Source of the DNA: Acanthaster planci
Lineage: Eukaryota > Echinodermata > Asteroidea > Valvatida > Acanthasteridae
Direction of reading: 5' to 3'
DNA length: 64,000 nucleotides
NCBI RefSeq assembly: GCF_001949145.1
Contig: NW_019091360.1
Coordinates: 742,440 to 806,439 of the forward strand
Shown here one piece after another: positions 45,955 to 57,162 of the stretch (positions are counted from its first letter, which is position 1; each line of letters starts with the position of its first letter). The notes under the pieces were generated by a model. The model was not told the origin of the DNA, did no database searches, and was given only the letters and a program-made list of their open reading frames with translations. A program made the translations under genes and the position numbers.

Positions 45955-46605
45955 CTCGCCAACGTTGTCGTCCACCTGGGGCAGGCGACTTCCTTCGGGC
46001 GAACCTGGAAAGGGGACGTACCCCGAGCAGGGCCTCGGCCGTCCTACGGGCGGTCTAATAAGAAGGCCTGGGGAGCAGACTCGTTGCGGGGCAGTCTACC
46101 ACCATGCACCGGGGCATACCCTCACGCGCTCGCACTCGGCCCACCACACACGAACAAAGGGGTTGGATACAAATAACTAACGGATCAAGCCAAAGGACTC
46201 TGGGACAGATCGATGTATTTATTTATTAGACACGTGGGTGCTCCCTAATTGAGTGTCTTTTCTGCTTCTGGGTAACAAACAACTCAAAAATGACCAAGAG
46301 GGCTGATTCCTCCTTCTCGCCTCCACATTAGGGTTCAACTCACCCTGGTACACGGCTCAACTTTACTTCACTCGGTGCAAACCCAGTCACCAGAGCACAA
46401 ACGCGGAGGTTGGGCGCAAAAAGAACGGGAACGTGTGGCGCAGCGTCAACAAGCGTGTAACCCGAAAGAGTATAGAGACGGAAGCGGCAGACCGCACGCA
46501 AGCCACGCACTTATATACCCGCGCAGGGTACCAACGCCCAACGCAATTTGTGCGCAACACGACGAGCCTGAGCATGATACCAGCGTCCATAAACTTCTGA
46601 AATGC
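45955..46605 (-). mobile_element. Candidate gypsy LTR and leader
   Basis: Directly upstream of gag on the - strand. It has a TATA box (GGGTATATAAG, 46511-46520) and, about 290 bases later, AATAAATAAA (46215-46227), the promoter and poly(A) signal layout of an LTR. Between the LTR and gag lies ATGATGTCAGAAGTGGGAT, which looks like a gypsy leader/primer-site junction. The exact TG...CA ends were not fixed, and the partner LTR is missing. Confidence 0.6.
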
Positions 46606-46756
46606 TTACAACTGTCCCGCCATCTTTATGAGTTCTCTGCAGTACAGTCGTATTATTGTACAGAAGGCAATTTGACAATTATAATCTTTTTTTTCAGGCG
46701 GTTACTTTATTGCAGCCTGTAAGCTTGTAAATTAAGGCTAAAGTTTAGCTGCGGTA

Positions 46757-47721
46757 NNNNNNNNNNNNNNNNNNNNNNNNNNNNNNNNNNNNNNNNNNNN
46801 NNNNNNNNNNNNNNNNNNNNNNNNNNNNNNNNNNNNNNNNNNNNNNNNNNNNNNNNNNNNNNNNNNNNNNNNNNNNNNNNNNNNNNNNNNNNNNNNNNNN
46901 NNNNNNNNNNNNNNNNNNNNNNNNNNNNNNNNNNNNNNNNNNNNNNNNNNNNNNNNNNNNNNNNNNNNNNNNNNNNNNNNNNNNNNNNNNNNNNNNNNNN
47001 NNNNNNNNNNNNNNNNNNNNNNNNNNNNNNNNNNNNNNNNNNNNNNNNNNNNNNNNNNNNNNNNNNNNNNNNNNNNNNNNNNNNNNNNNNNNNNNNNNNN
47101 NNNNNNNNNNNNNNNNNNNNNNNNNNNNNNNNNNNNNNNNNNNNNNNNNNNNNNNNNNNNNNNNNNNNNNNNNNNNNNNNNNNNNNNNNNNNNNNNNNNN
47201 NNNNNNNNNNNNNNNNNNNNNNNNNNNNNNNNNNNNNNNNNNNNNNNNNNNNNNNNNNNNNNNNNNNNNNNNNNNNNNNNNNNNNNNNNNNNNNNNNNNN
47301 NNNNNNNNNNNNNNNNNNNNNNNNNNNNNNNNNNNNNNNNNNNNNNNNNNNNNNNNNNNNNNNNNNNNNNNNNNNNNNNNNNNNNNNNNNNNNNNNNNNN
47401 NNNNNNNNNNNNNNNNNNNNNNNNNNNNNNNNNNNNNNNNNNNNNNNNNNNNNNNNNNNNNNNNNNNNNNNNNNNNNNNNNNNNNNNNNNNNNNNNNNNN
47501 NNNNNNNNNNNNNNNNNNNNNNNNNNNNNNNNNNNNNNNNNNNNNNNNNNNNNNNNNNNNNNNNNNNNNNNNNNNNNNNNNNNNNNNNNNNNNNNNNNNN
47601 NNNNNNNNNNNNNNNNNNNNNNNNNNNNNNNNNNNNNNNNNNNNNNNNNNNNNNNNNNNNNNNNNNNNNNNNNNNNNNNNNNNNNNNNNNNNNNNNNNNN
47701 NNNNNNNNNNNNNNNNNNNNN
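46757..47721. other. Assembly gap (965 N)
   Basis: An uninterrupted run of N. Open frames drawn through it are artefacts. A repeat-rich neighbourhood on both sides probably caused the break. Confidence 1.
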
Positions 47722-48382
47722 TTGTCAAGCCACCATGTCTTGGTCGCCAGTATTGTTTGTAAATTTTCGTTGCTATTACATTTATTTGGATAGTCCCATG
47801 TTTTCTCAATAAAATGACTGAAATGCAATTCTCTTCTCTTGCCTCCTCCTTTAGAGTCGGCGTAAAACACGAAACTGTTTTTCATGCGTATGAGCGCAGC
47901 GAAAGAGCATGAAATTATCCTGATCATGTCTTTGCTCGGCTGTAGACTGGTACCCATCCTGTATATGGTCTCCAGATGTCTTACAGACGTCCTCCGAACG
48001 AAGGGACCTGTAGCAGGTAATGAATCCGGTAGAATCCTGCCGAGTGTACGTAAAGGAGAAACGATGCCCGCTGAATGGATCAAACACTAGCTGATAGCAT
48101 ATTTTGCCTTTTCTTCTTCGTTGCTGAAAATAACTTGACCATCAGTTATTCTTTTATCGAAAATTTAACATATAACCCCTGAGTTTAAATAAATTGCCGT
48201 AAAACGATTTCTTGGTGACAACCATTGAAAATAAATTATCACACAGTGATTAACAGAGGCTAAGCAGGGATAGGTATTTGTGTTTTATTCGCCCAATCCC
48301 TGCAACATAATTCATGTCAATATCTACTATCCTGTTCGTAAGTGTGACGTCACTTCAGTTTAAATCACGCCCACTGCACTTA
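47722..48382. other. Short segment after gap, no gene recognised
   Basis: Two - strand frames stay open from about 48087 toward the gap, but neither shows a family pattern. Interpretation is limited by the gap. Confidence 0.4.
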
Positions 48383-48693
48383 GGGTGCGTTCGATTAGCT
48401 TCCCTGATACACCAGTGCTACACCAAGGGAAGCCTCGAAATGAGGGTAATCGAACGCTGCAGTGTACTCGCCAAGGCATTCTTCGAAAAAGGTCAAGTCC
48501 CCGCCACGTTCCATTATGTACGTCCATGCACGAACAGTCCATCCGTGATGTCATTACACCCGGGCAGCCTCCAGAGACCCGCTCGCCGGGGTAGTGGTGG
48601 CTGACACCAGGGCAGGCACGAGGATCACGTGATGGCTAAACGAACGCTTTCGTGTAAGTTTAACTTCCACGTGTAAGCTAATCGAACGCACCC
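48383..48693. mobile_element. MITE with perfect 18-bp terminal inverted repeats
   Basis: Left end GGGTGCGTTCGATTAGCT (48383-48400) and its exact reverse complement (48676-48693) bound a 311-bp non-coding element. A related subterminal motif, TAATCGAACGC, recurs inside. The flanking triplets are TTA and ATA, so the target duplication is not clear; PIF/Harbinger or hAT origins are both possible. Confidence 0.85.
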
Positions 48694-50100
48694 ATAGAGT
48701 TACATGAAACCGGAAGTTAACGCGCAATTTGTCCATTCGTGGTGTGTGTGCGCTATGACGAAGTCACTTTAGGAACCGGATAGGCCTGACAGAAACTTAA
48801 GTATTCAGCATTCAAATTTAAAAGGCGAATCGCACACGTGAAACCGCAGCTAGCTACCGGTCCCTATATAATAGGGCCGGGACCAGTCAGCGCTCGGCGG
48901 TTGAGCCGGCTGCTGGGCGACGCATCGACGAGCGAAGATTTAACAGAGCCTGAAAGTTGACCCCTGATGGCGCGCTTCTAGAACCCTTGGAAAGGAAAAG
49001 TGCAAAGATTTTAGAATTTGTAACATTTTTTTTGTTCAGTTACTTCTTTAAAAAATCCAACTCAGAAAAGGGGCTTTGGAGAATATTTGCTACTATATAA
49101 ATTTATAGAAACTGAAAAAAATCACCTGACCTAAAAGGGAAATATCCTGCCAAAATTCGACCCATCACTTCCGAAAATCTAAAATACATGAAGAACAGTG
49201 CAATGAGGCAGTCTCGTACGCAATGAACATTTACGGTTTGAAATTTTATGGTACTCCGTCGATAAAAGCCGAAATAAAACCAGATCTAAATATTTTGCAC
49301 TGTCTTTTAATTAATAACTAATAAACTTATTCTACGTCAAGTACGAAAGATTCTAATCTTTTATCTAACCTTTGCTGACAACAACTGCGTGTGTCAACTC
49401 AACGGAATCTGGAACCCATCGACTGCAGGTAGGTAAATCTTTGCAACGTTGTACAATCTCGTTTTCACGTAACCTAGGAACGATATCGCCAGACGTGAAA
49501 GGTCGTTAATAAAATTCGTTTTTTACCCATCTCCATGTGACTTTTCCTAAATATTACTTGAGGTAAAATTCCAACATGAGTGTTTCGTGGGGTGGTTTCA
49601 GTAAGGAATTATTCTTCCAAAAATTATCGAACGTGATAGGACGGCCCAATGTAAAATCCCCAGAGGAGGACCGCGCGAGGGTTCTGGAAGCTCGCTGCAT
49701 GACCTTTTACTTTCAGGCTCTATTGATTATGGCCAAAAGTTTGTCATGGTGCGAATAAAATCATCTGATGATGAAGCAAACTTCGGTTTTTGTCAGAGGC
49801 AGAGCCGCAATATTGATTAGCCATGTAAGACCTTTTGTGCGTCATACATCACGGGACAGAGTTTGCCACCAGCTGGTTGTTAGGGTAACCCTACAAATGC
49901 GCATGCATGAATATAATATAATTCGGGGCAGTGTGAAAGTGGTTCTCGGTCCGTTCACGTTTCCACTAAGCAAGCTTCAGGCTTACTTATAGACTAATGC
50001 GAGGAGACACCGTAACTGCTGTGGTACCACACACACCCATTTTCTTCAGCTTGACCCGCGCGTGCATTTGGCAAATTACGACGGGCCAATTAGTGGAAGA
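48694..50100. other. Unassigned stretch between two MITEs
   Basis: Apart from the TATA/donor segment, one short + strand frame at 49576 (MSVSWGGFSKELFFQKLSNV) begins in reasonable context but ends after 60 codons and matches nothing I know. Confidence 0.35.
48855..49428 (+). promoter_or_regulatory. TATA promoter-like segment with downstream splice donor
   Basis: CTATATAATAG at 48864-48874 sits in GC-rich sequence. About 30 bases later is CCAGTCAGCG, resembling an initiator. A strong donor, CTGCAG/GTAGGTAA, follows at 49428. Together these could be the promoter and 5' UTR exon of a + strand gene whose coding exons I could not identify. Confidence 0.35.
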
Positions 50101-50519
50101 GGCATGTAACAGTGTTGTAGTCGAGTACTTTCCGAGTACTAACGTTCTCCGCAAAATACTGAACTGGGTAAGAGGGAATAAAGCCAGGGTGCACAGGCAT
50201 TTGATGGTAAATGTGCAAAGGTGAGATTACAAAATAAATGTTAGACTTCAGACACTCCCAGTTGTGTAAAATTTAAGTTTTAAGGAGAAAAGTACTCGGA
50301 AAGTACTCGGCCGAGCACTTTCCGAGTACTTTTGTCCTAAAAACTTAATCTTAATCAAACAGTGATGGTCTGAAGTCATCATGTTGCTTTGTAATCTTAC
50401 CTATATGCATGTACCATGAAATGTCGATTCACTTCAGCTTTGTTCCCTCCTAACTAGTTAAATATTTGGTAGAGAACTTGGTTCTCAAAAAGTACTCGAC
50501 TACATCACTGGCATGTAAC
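50101..50519. repeat. 10-bp target duplication around foldback element
   Basis: GGCATGTAAC occurs at 50101-50110 and 50510-50519, exactly at the edges of the inverted-repeat element between them. Removing the element and one copy restores a continuous site. Confidence 0.85.
50111..50509. mobile_element. 399-bp foldback DNA element (Mutator-like size duplication)
   Basis: The termini are AGTGTTGTAGTCGAGTACTT and the inverted AGTGATGTAGTCGAGTACTT. Arms pair imperfectly throughout and meet in a near-perfect central dyad at 50294-50339 (AAAAGTACTCGGAAAGTACT / inverted, one mismatch). The 10-bp direct duplication outside fits Mutator-like or Foldback elements, which make 8-10 bp duplications. Non-coding. 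Confidence 0.88.
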
Positions 50520-52294
50520 GCACGCGTACCACCTGTCCACAGGCGTTGTGCCACCGCAGTAATGGCTTCTAATTCTGGTGGTCAAATCACACTGTATAAT
50601 TCCTTTTTTATGTCATCATTTTTCGTGGGGCGCCAGAAATCCCCCACGCCTCTGCTTCCGATGTAGACTTGACGTTTTTTGAATGAACCAGTCTGGCACC
50701 GCGCCTTACGATCACGCTGGCTTCATCACCTTACTACAACTAGAAATAGCTCGTGTGGAGAAAGGGGGATAACAAAATCCTAATTATGCCCAGATGTGAA
50801 ATTCGAAAGCAGGGACTGGATTGTGGATAGTCTGGTCCCCTGCCAAAAGATTCCCTGACAACTCTTGATAAAAAATCTTAGGTCAGGCATCACCCACGGA
50901 TATAAGCATATGCAGCAAGGTATGAGACGGAGAGAACCCCCCTGCTTTGTGTTTGTCATTGTCTCGCAGGAATCTGGGGAATTCCTTTCAGACATCTTGG
51001 GGGATGTGTTAAGTAACAAAAGTCTGAAATGTGTATAGGGATTGGACATGTGGGGGGGTACCCCTCGGTCTCATTTCTTGCAGGGTATAGATATAAGTAG
51101 ATATGACGCTAGGGTCAGGGGTCACAATTTCAGTGTAAAATCAAATATTATAGGGTCAACAGCTGCCATTAGGATACGGGAGTTTACGTTCAACAGCTAG
51201 CTACCTACAAAGGCGGGAAAACCGAACATCAACGGCACCATCCGAACATGCCGAATATAGACGGGACGACTTCGGAATATTTCGACTATTTCCGGAAAAG
51301 TGGGGGTATTCCTCCAGTCTCGGTCACGTGGACATTGGGTGATACCGGACCCTTGGTTCGTAGAGTAGCCATAATCATCGGGTCTGTTATCCAGACTAGA
51401 TTGAAGAAAGTACGTCAGCCTGAGCTGGGGGCGCTGTTTATGACACAGAAAACCTTAAATCAAAAACTGAGACAGTTTTACATGTATTGTTTGTTTTGCT
51501 AGGCCTGTTTGTTCTCCGTTTTCAGTACCATTAAATACATTTTGAGTTTTGAAGTTCTGAAATTACCATTCCCGGTCAACAGTTGGGAATACGTGTATAT
51601 CCTCTATTCCCCACTTTTTTTAATTCAATTTTTTTAGCGCGCCCTGGCGTGGTGGGGGTCTCGTGAGGCTCTATTGACTCAGGATGCTATGCGAGGGGGA
51701 CATAGCCGTTACAGTCGAACTAGTCAGACAGGTCGGCGCTAGACTAAAAAACATAGGGCGGTGGGCAGCGGCGCCATGTTACTTGGTGTGGCGGAAGCTA
51801 CGACACTTCCCGTTCCCTGTCCCTAGGGAACGAAGTTTATATCAGGGTCTTCCTTTCATCGTACCAAGCCATCAGCACCAGGGTACAAGCCCCTGACCTG
51901 TCCCCTGCAGACCCCTGGCGATACACACTCTGTAGATGTTGGTACAGCTTATCGGCATATATTGGACGCAGCAATAAGTTTGGACAAAATGAGCAGTATT
52001 ATTAATACAAGCACCAGCTGTCCTTCACAAGGTTATACGTCTGTAGTCCACGTGTGTCCAATTTGTGCCACAACTTGGAGTGGAATCCTTGACACTACTG
52101 CAGAGGGACATCATATCAAGAGAATACTGACGTTTGATAGGGATGCTGGTGCCATGCAGATGCTGGGTATCCGTTTTTGGTTACGATTACATTGCCAATG
52201 TCGAAGCGTCCCGCAGGACTGGTCTGCGAGATGTTGCTGTCGCTCGCCGCTGACCGTCACTGTCAACGTTCATGACTTTTTAGACGAATGTCCA
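50520..52294. other. Unassigned stretch, short frames only
   Basis: No mobile element or domain recognised. Short + strand frames at 51248-51502 and 51684-51896 lack family patterns and splice partners that I can defend. Confidence 0.35.
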
Positions 52295-52336
52295 ACTCTG
52301 GGGTTCGTCGTCCGCCACGAGAGCGGCGGACGATGA
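51962..52336 (+). CDS. Cys-rich hypothetical ORF, 124 codons
   Basis: Two ATGs at its start (51962 and 51989); the second gives MSSIINTSTSC. The frame contains CPICATTWSG and a later CQC...CCC cluster, but the spacing fits no zinc-binding family I know. It runs into a 22-bp-arm hairpin at 52295-52346, and a possible donor GAG/GTAAGA lies just after. It may be a chance frame; no function assigned. Confidence 0.25.
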   Translation: MDAAISLDKMSSIINTSTSCPSQGYTSVVHVCPICATTWSGILDTTAEGHHIKRILTFDRDAGAMQMLGIRFWLRLHCQCRSVPQDWSARCCCRSPLTVTVNVHDFLDECPTLGFVVRHESGGR

Positions 52337-52346
52337 ATCCCAGAGT
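52295..52346. repeat. Hairpin, 22-bp arms
   Basis: ACTCTGGGGTTCGTCGTCCG continuing CC pairs with GGCGGACGATGAATCCCAGA continuing GT (two mismatches) around an 8-base loop. A possible splice donor follows nine bases later. Confidence 0.8.
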
Positions 52347-53160
52347 TCTGAGGTAAGACGAATTGACATCGGAGCATCGGTCACCTCTGAAGCTTGTCCG
52401 CCTCAGCAGTCGCTTGAGTATAGGAATGTCAGCGTCTGGCGAAGTTTGCGATACCTGATGATTGGCTGCATGAGAGCGACGAAGGGTGCTACTGCCCCGA
52501 GTTTGTCAAAGCCGCATTTATAGAAAGAGTAACGACAACTCGGGGGCTTGTTTGTAGTTTCTTTTTCACACAAATCTCGATCTGTGATCCCAACGCTGGT
52601 TCGCTCTATCCATTTGGAGGGCTCTAGGATAATGTGCCAGTGAAAAGTCTTATCACTCATCGCGATCCAAATCTGCGTGCAACAAAACAGACCCTCACAC
52701 TTCGGAACCAAAATAACTGTTCGTAAGTATGTGAGCGGGCTTTGGCTAAGCGTCACCAGGGCGAGGAGAGAGGGAGTGAGCCCCCATTGAATGCCAGAAA
52801 TTGGGGGACGTGGTGCCCTCCTGCCTATGGAAGCAGCTATAGACCTACCATCGGATGGAGCTATACTCTTTATTCATGGGTCTACCACATTGAAATCGAA
52901 AGTTGGGTTAACTCTTAATTTTTGAAAGTTAAGGGTGGACATAAAAGCAGTAAGAAATTCACAACAAATTAGTACCTGCCTACTTTGATGAATAGTTACA
53001 AATGTGTGACCTAATACCTTACCGTTTTAATCCAGATTTGGAAGAAAGTGGAAGAGGGGCTTGGAATACACGTCAGTCATAAAAAACTCTGGTATCATCC
53101 TAATCACCAGTTTACAATTTATCAAACAGATCCAGAGAATAAGACTAAGAATGACTTCCA

Positions 53161-53310
53161 CGTGAATTCTATTCCCTATCCGCCTCGAGCAGAAGCACCC
53201 CCTCATCGGTTGGAAAGAGTTGGGTTGGTCGGGAGTGTTCATTCTGTTGGAAGCGAGGCACACGCAACGCGCGCATCTCATAGTCGTTCGTGAACCAGCG
53301 AAGTTCAGTT
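53161..53310 (-). repeat. Interspersed repeat copy A (coding-like)
   Basis: On the - strand it reads DYEMRALRVPRFQQNEHSRP with an open frame on both sides. It is about 70 percent identical by eye to the opposite-strand segment at 56465-56595. Shared cores are GAATGAACACTCCCGACCAA and GGGGGTGCTTCTGCTC. Family unknown; probably a transposon or duplicated exon. Confidence 0.6.
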
Positions 53311-54041
53311 CGCACACCGGGATCGTCCAGAGCTCGAACGGGGCGCTGGGAAGGGCTGATGGCTTTGCACTTTGAATTGTGCACGACCTGTGGCCGCAAA
53401 GTTATCATTTCCTGTTAGCGAAACGTTGCTTAAATTCAAATTTTTGGTTCACCAATGGCAATGCTTTGGCACGGGCAAAGTGTCCGTGTAAGAATTTCCA
53501 GTGTTACCCCTATAAGTCTGAAAAGTTTTACCCAATAGCGCAGACTGCACCATTTTGCACCCCAGTCTTTGTTTGATACAGTATCTAGTCCAATTGTTCA
53601 TTCCTTATCCACTTGTGCAGCTTTCAGTAGTGTTTGTGTTGCTTTGTTTGCGGCACTCAAAAAGCCATGGTTGTGTTAAGATGCTGATTTGGTCCTTCCA
53701 ACCCTTTTGTTCAGGTGTCTGAACAAAGGTTTCTTGGGAGTTGTTTTGCCTACAGTGATAGAACATTGGAGTGATTGGGTGTGTGTGGGTTCTTGATTGG
53801 AAGAACGAGGGAATCAATCAGACTAGATATGATTTGAAGAAAAAGAAAAAATATCGAATTAATAACCACCGCTTGTGTCACGCATTGAGCTCGCTCGCTC
53901 GCCTGGCAGAAATTTACTCACAATCAAAGACTGTATAGTGCGGCGCTATACAATCTTTGTTCACAATACTCTGCGCGTCGTATGCTGTGACTCCGTGTGA
54001 CGTATTTCCTTCACTAAAATCTGTGCAAGGACATCACTACG

Positions 54042-54072
54042 GAATTCCATATCTGCCGTCGCCCGTTGTGCG
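54042..54072 (+). repeat. Short inverted repeat partner of 55175-55206
   Basis: GGAATTCCATATCTGCCGTC, continuing GCCCGTTGTGC, is repeated in inverted orientation about 1.1 kb away with few mismatches. Confidence 0.65.
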
Positions 54073-55174
54073 TCGCCCATCAAATGGGTTGCATAGGACC
54101 TGCAAAAGCCGGGGTTTAACAAATGACAATGTGATGATTCCATTCACTTCTAAGGATATTTTCCCAATATGGCAAGTACAAATCCCACCTGCAAAACTAG
54201 TCCCATAATTAATGCCCATAATGCTAGACTACCCCTGCCCCTTGACAAGAAAATGTCGCCTTTCTGATAATTCAACCAAGTGTTTTTTTGGGGGAAAACA
54301 TTTTCAGCAAAAATGTTCAGGCCAACTTATCCACAGTTAAATTCTAATTTGCATATTGTAAAAATGTGCCGACTTGTTTTCATCAAATTCTAGAAAGAAA
54401 TCTGCCAACCGATACAGATATTCCATTTTGTCCATTCAATTTCACCTTGAAATACAGAAATACTAGACAGTGCTGTGGATAACAAACTGTTTATTAAATG
54501 TATTGTTAGGGGGCAATTACCACTTGGTTTAAGTTTCAGAAAATGTGACGTGTTGTTTTTTGTGGGTGTGTATGCCATGGTAGATAGACCAATGAGAGCA
54601 GGTTGTCCAGCATATCAGCATTATTTATGTGGCTAACAAGTAACTTTACTGTTTAAAAGACTTCTGTGAGCCTACCTGCAACTCAAGTCATGTCTAATTT
54701 GGAGTATACAGCAGATTTCATCATTGGTATACCCGCCCTCAAAATAATGCTAAATCAGTTCAACTCTTATGAAAACTATTAAGGAATCAAACATTGTAAA
54801 TAATTTATTATTTACAATCAGTTCTGTGAGAGATTGTGCATGACAGACAGAAATATTACATAGGCCATAACGTCAGGGTGTTAACGAGTAAAGTTACGTC
54901 TAGAGTAACTAAGTTATCTAGAAAAACAATCTACCCTGACAAAAGTCTATTTTGTTAATTTATTTATGTAACAAAAAATAGTATTATTTCATATACACGT
55001 CACTTTACTGATGTCAGGATATTATTTCTTCTTTCGATTGGAGTTCGGCGCAACTTAAAAAACGAATACATCTTCTAGTTCCACTGCTAAAATGAGAGTC
55101 AGGCATGGTGGATCGATCAAACAATGATGTGAAACGATCAAGGTTTGATACCACTGCGCAATCGTGACAAAAAA

Positions 55175-55206
55175 AACCAAGCACGACGGGCGACGGCAGA
55201 TACGGA
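55175..55206 (-). repeat. Short inverted repeat partner of 54042-54072
   Basis: On the - strand it reads GAAATTCCGTATCTGCCGTC, continuing GCCCGTCGTGC. The pair could be the ends of a roughly 1.16-kb element, but no coding sequence was recognised between them. Confidence 0.65.
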
Positions 55207-55781
55207 ATTTCATGCATCACCCCTTCCCAGAGCCCTGTTCGGCCGTTGGGCGATGAGCGAAATAGAGCCACTTATTGTTGCCGGTTACATCAAAGAGCCT
55301 TCACCGAGGCGCACAAATGGTAAATACGAAGCCCTAGCCACAGCCCTGTTAATTCTAGAGCCCTTTGCAAAGTATTTTCCTCGTCTGACCCTGGACCAAT
55401 CGATTCCATTGCAACTAGTACCAATCTGGGGTACGGTACTGGGTACCAGGTAAAATGGCTGTGTTACTCGTGTTAACACGAGTGCACTCCTGATCCTGAG
55501 CACACGAATGTATAGACTTCACTCAAGTCGGAGTCTCTGTGACGTCTTCGTTCATGCTTTGGATACATACCTGTATATCCAGGCCGCGCGTCGTTACTTG
55601 CTTCGTACCCTCTTGTGTCCTCTTATTACTGTGAGTTCTGAAATCCCGACTTGACGAATCTGCCATACCAGTCGTTTGTACACAGCGAATGGGTTCATCC
55701 ACCAAACGTGGTAGCAGCCAATCAAATTGCTGGACTAGTTATAACATTGTTCATATTTCTTTTTAATAATGAAAGAGTCTA

Positions 55782-55842
55782 CAAGTTTGACTATTTTGAT
55801 TGGTGGAAAGGTCAAGTTTGACTACTTTGATTGGTGGAAATT
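55782..55842 (+). repeat. Tandem duplication, 31-bp period
   Basis: CAAGTTTGACTATTTTGATT continuing GGTGGAAA is repeated once with one base change; each unit carries ATTGGTGG. Confidence 0.8.
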
Positions 55843-56464
55843 CTGTACACATTATGCAAGATAATAGAGTACCGAAGTGTGACGTTCACTGTGAACCAGA
55901 AAGTGCAGTGCAAACGAATGGAGTACGCACGTGTGTTGGTTCTCGCGCTGGTTCTCGCGCTAATGCCTTTTACACACTAATTCTGCGCGTGACGTATTCA
56001 CTTCGGTACTCTATGAGGTTCATATGCAATTATGAATAACTACATAACTTATCACTTGATGGTTGGCTCAATATCCGTCAAAACAGACTTGCTGATTGTG
56101 GCGTATGACACACGTTGACACCGGATAACGCTGAAAAGTTATCAAATGAAGGCGCCTTACAAAAAAAAAAAAGGTTATGAGAGCGGCCGTGTATGTGAAG
56201 GGCCGGAAGAGCAACGTTAGTCCGACTTGATTTAAGCCTATAACGAACGGCAGGAGCATTGCACGTGGATAGCGAAACACCTCACCTTTATATTCGGTGT
56301 CTTGATTCAGTTGACTGGCCGAGAACCAGTGGCATTCGCTATTTTAGCCATATTGCTGTATACGGCCAAAAGATCTGTATCCGTAAAGTACTATGGGCTC
56401 CGACCGGGACCGAAATANGGGCGTAAGTTTTTAGCAACGGAGGCTCCTTTGGTAATAACTGCGC

Positions 56465-56595
56465 ATTCGAAAGACTATGAAACGCAAGTGTTGCAGTCGC
56501 ATCACTACCAACAAAATGAGCACTCCTGACCAAAATGACTCTCTTCAACTGGTGGAGGGCGTGCTTCTGCTCAGGACAGATAGGTAGAGATCAGT
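56465..56595 (+). repeat. Interspersed repeat copy B (stop-containing)
   Basis: An inverted relative of 53161-53310. The + strand frame reads KDYETQVLQSHHYQQNEHS and then meets a stop, so this copy is broken if the repeat was coding. One ambiguous base (56418) lies just upstream. Confidence 0.6.
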
Positions 56596-57046
56596 GGTAT
56601 ACCCACAGTATACCCTATGCAAGCGTTCTCGCGCCACCTAATCCTTTTACACACAATTGTGCACGTGACGGGATGATCGCCAGCTCACGGGCGCACAAAT
56701 ACAGTTGTTTTCTGAACTAACCCCCAGATCTCAACTCCCAAAGAACTACACGTCTGAGATCAGCCAGGGTGGATCAGTATTTTATGATGCTAAGGTCTGA
56801 AACACAACAGGAAACCAATAAATACGAGTAAAATTGAATTAAATTGTTTCTCACCGTAGCTCCTGCGCGTGCGCATACCCTTGCGTCTCTAGCAAAGCTT
56901 TGAGAGGCCGTATCACTCGGCCAACTTGAGCCATCTACCTGACGTCTCCAAATACCCCTTTGCCTTCGGTTTAAACCAAGTTTCCTCACAGAAAAACTAT
57001 AATTTCAATCCCTGTTCAGACTAGATCTCATTGAGAAATAAATCAA

Positions 57047-57162
57047 ATGATTAAAGAAGTGAGTTACCTCATCATAACTTGCAAAGACCCAGTACCTAGT
57101 TTTTATGATTAAAGAAGTGAGTTACCTCATCATAACATGCAAAGACCCAGTACCTAGTTTTT
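57047..57162 (+). repeat. Tandem duplication, two 58-bp units
   Basis: Units 57047-57104 and 57105-57162 begin ATGATTAAAGAAGTGAGTTA and differ at one base (AACTT versus AACAT). They abut exactly, indicating a young duplication. Confidence 0.93.

Noticed and set aside
46707-48083. Long - strand open frames of 354-458 codons
   Set aside because: Most codons fall in the N gap 46757-47721, so the frames are artefacts of unknown bases.
52403-52756. 117-codon - strand frame
   Set aside because: Open but without recognisable motifs, splice partners or regulatory context; chance cannot be excluded.
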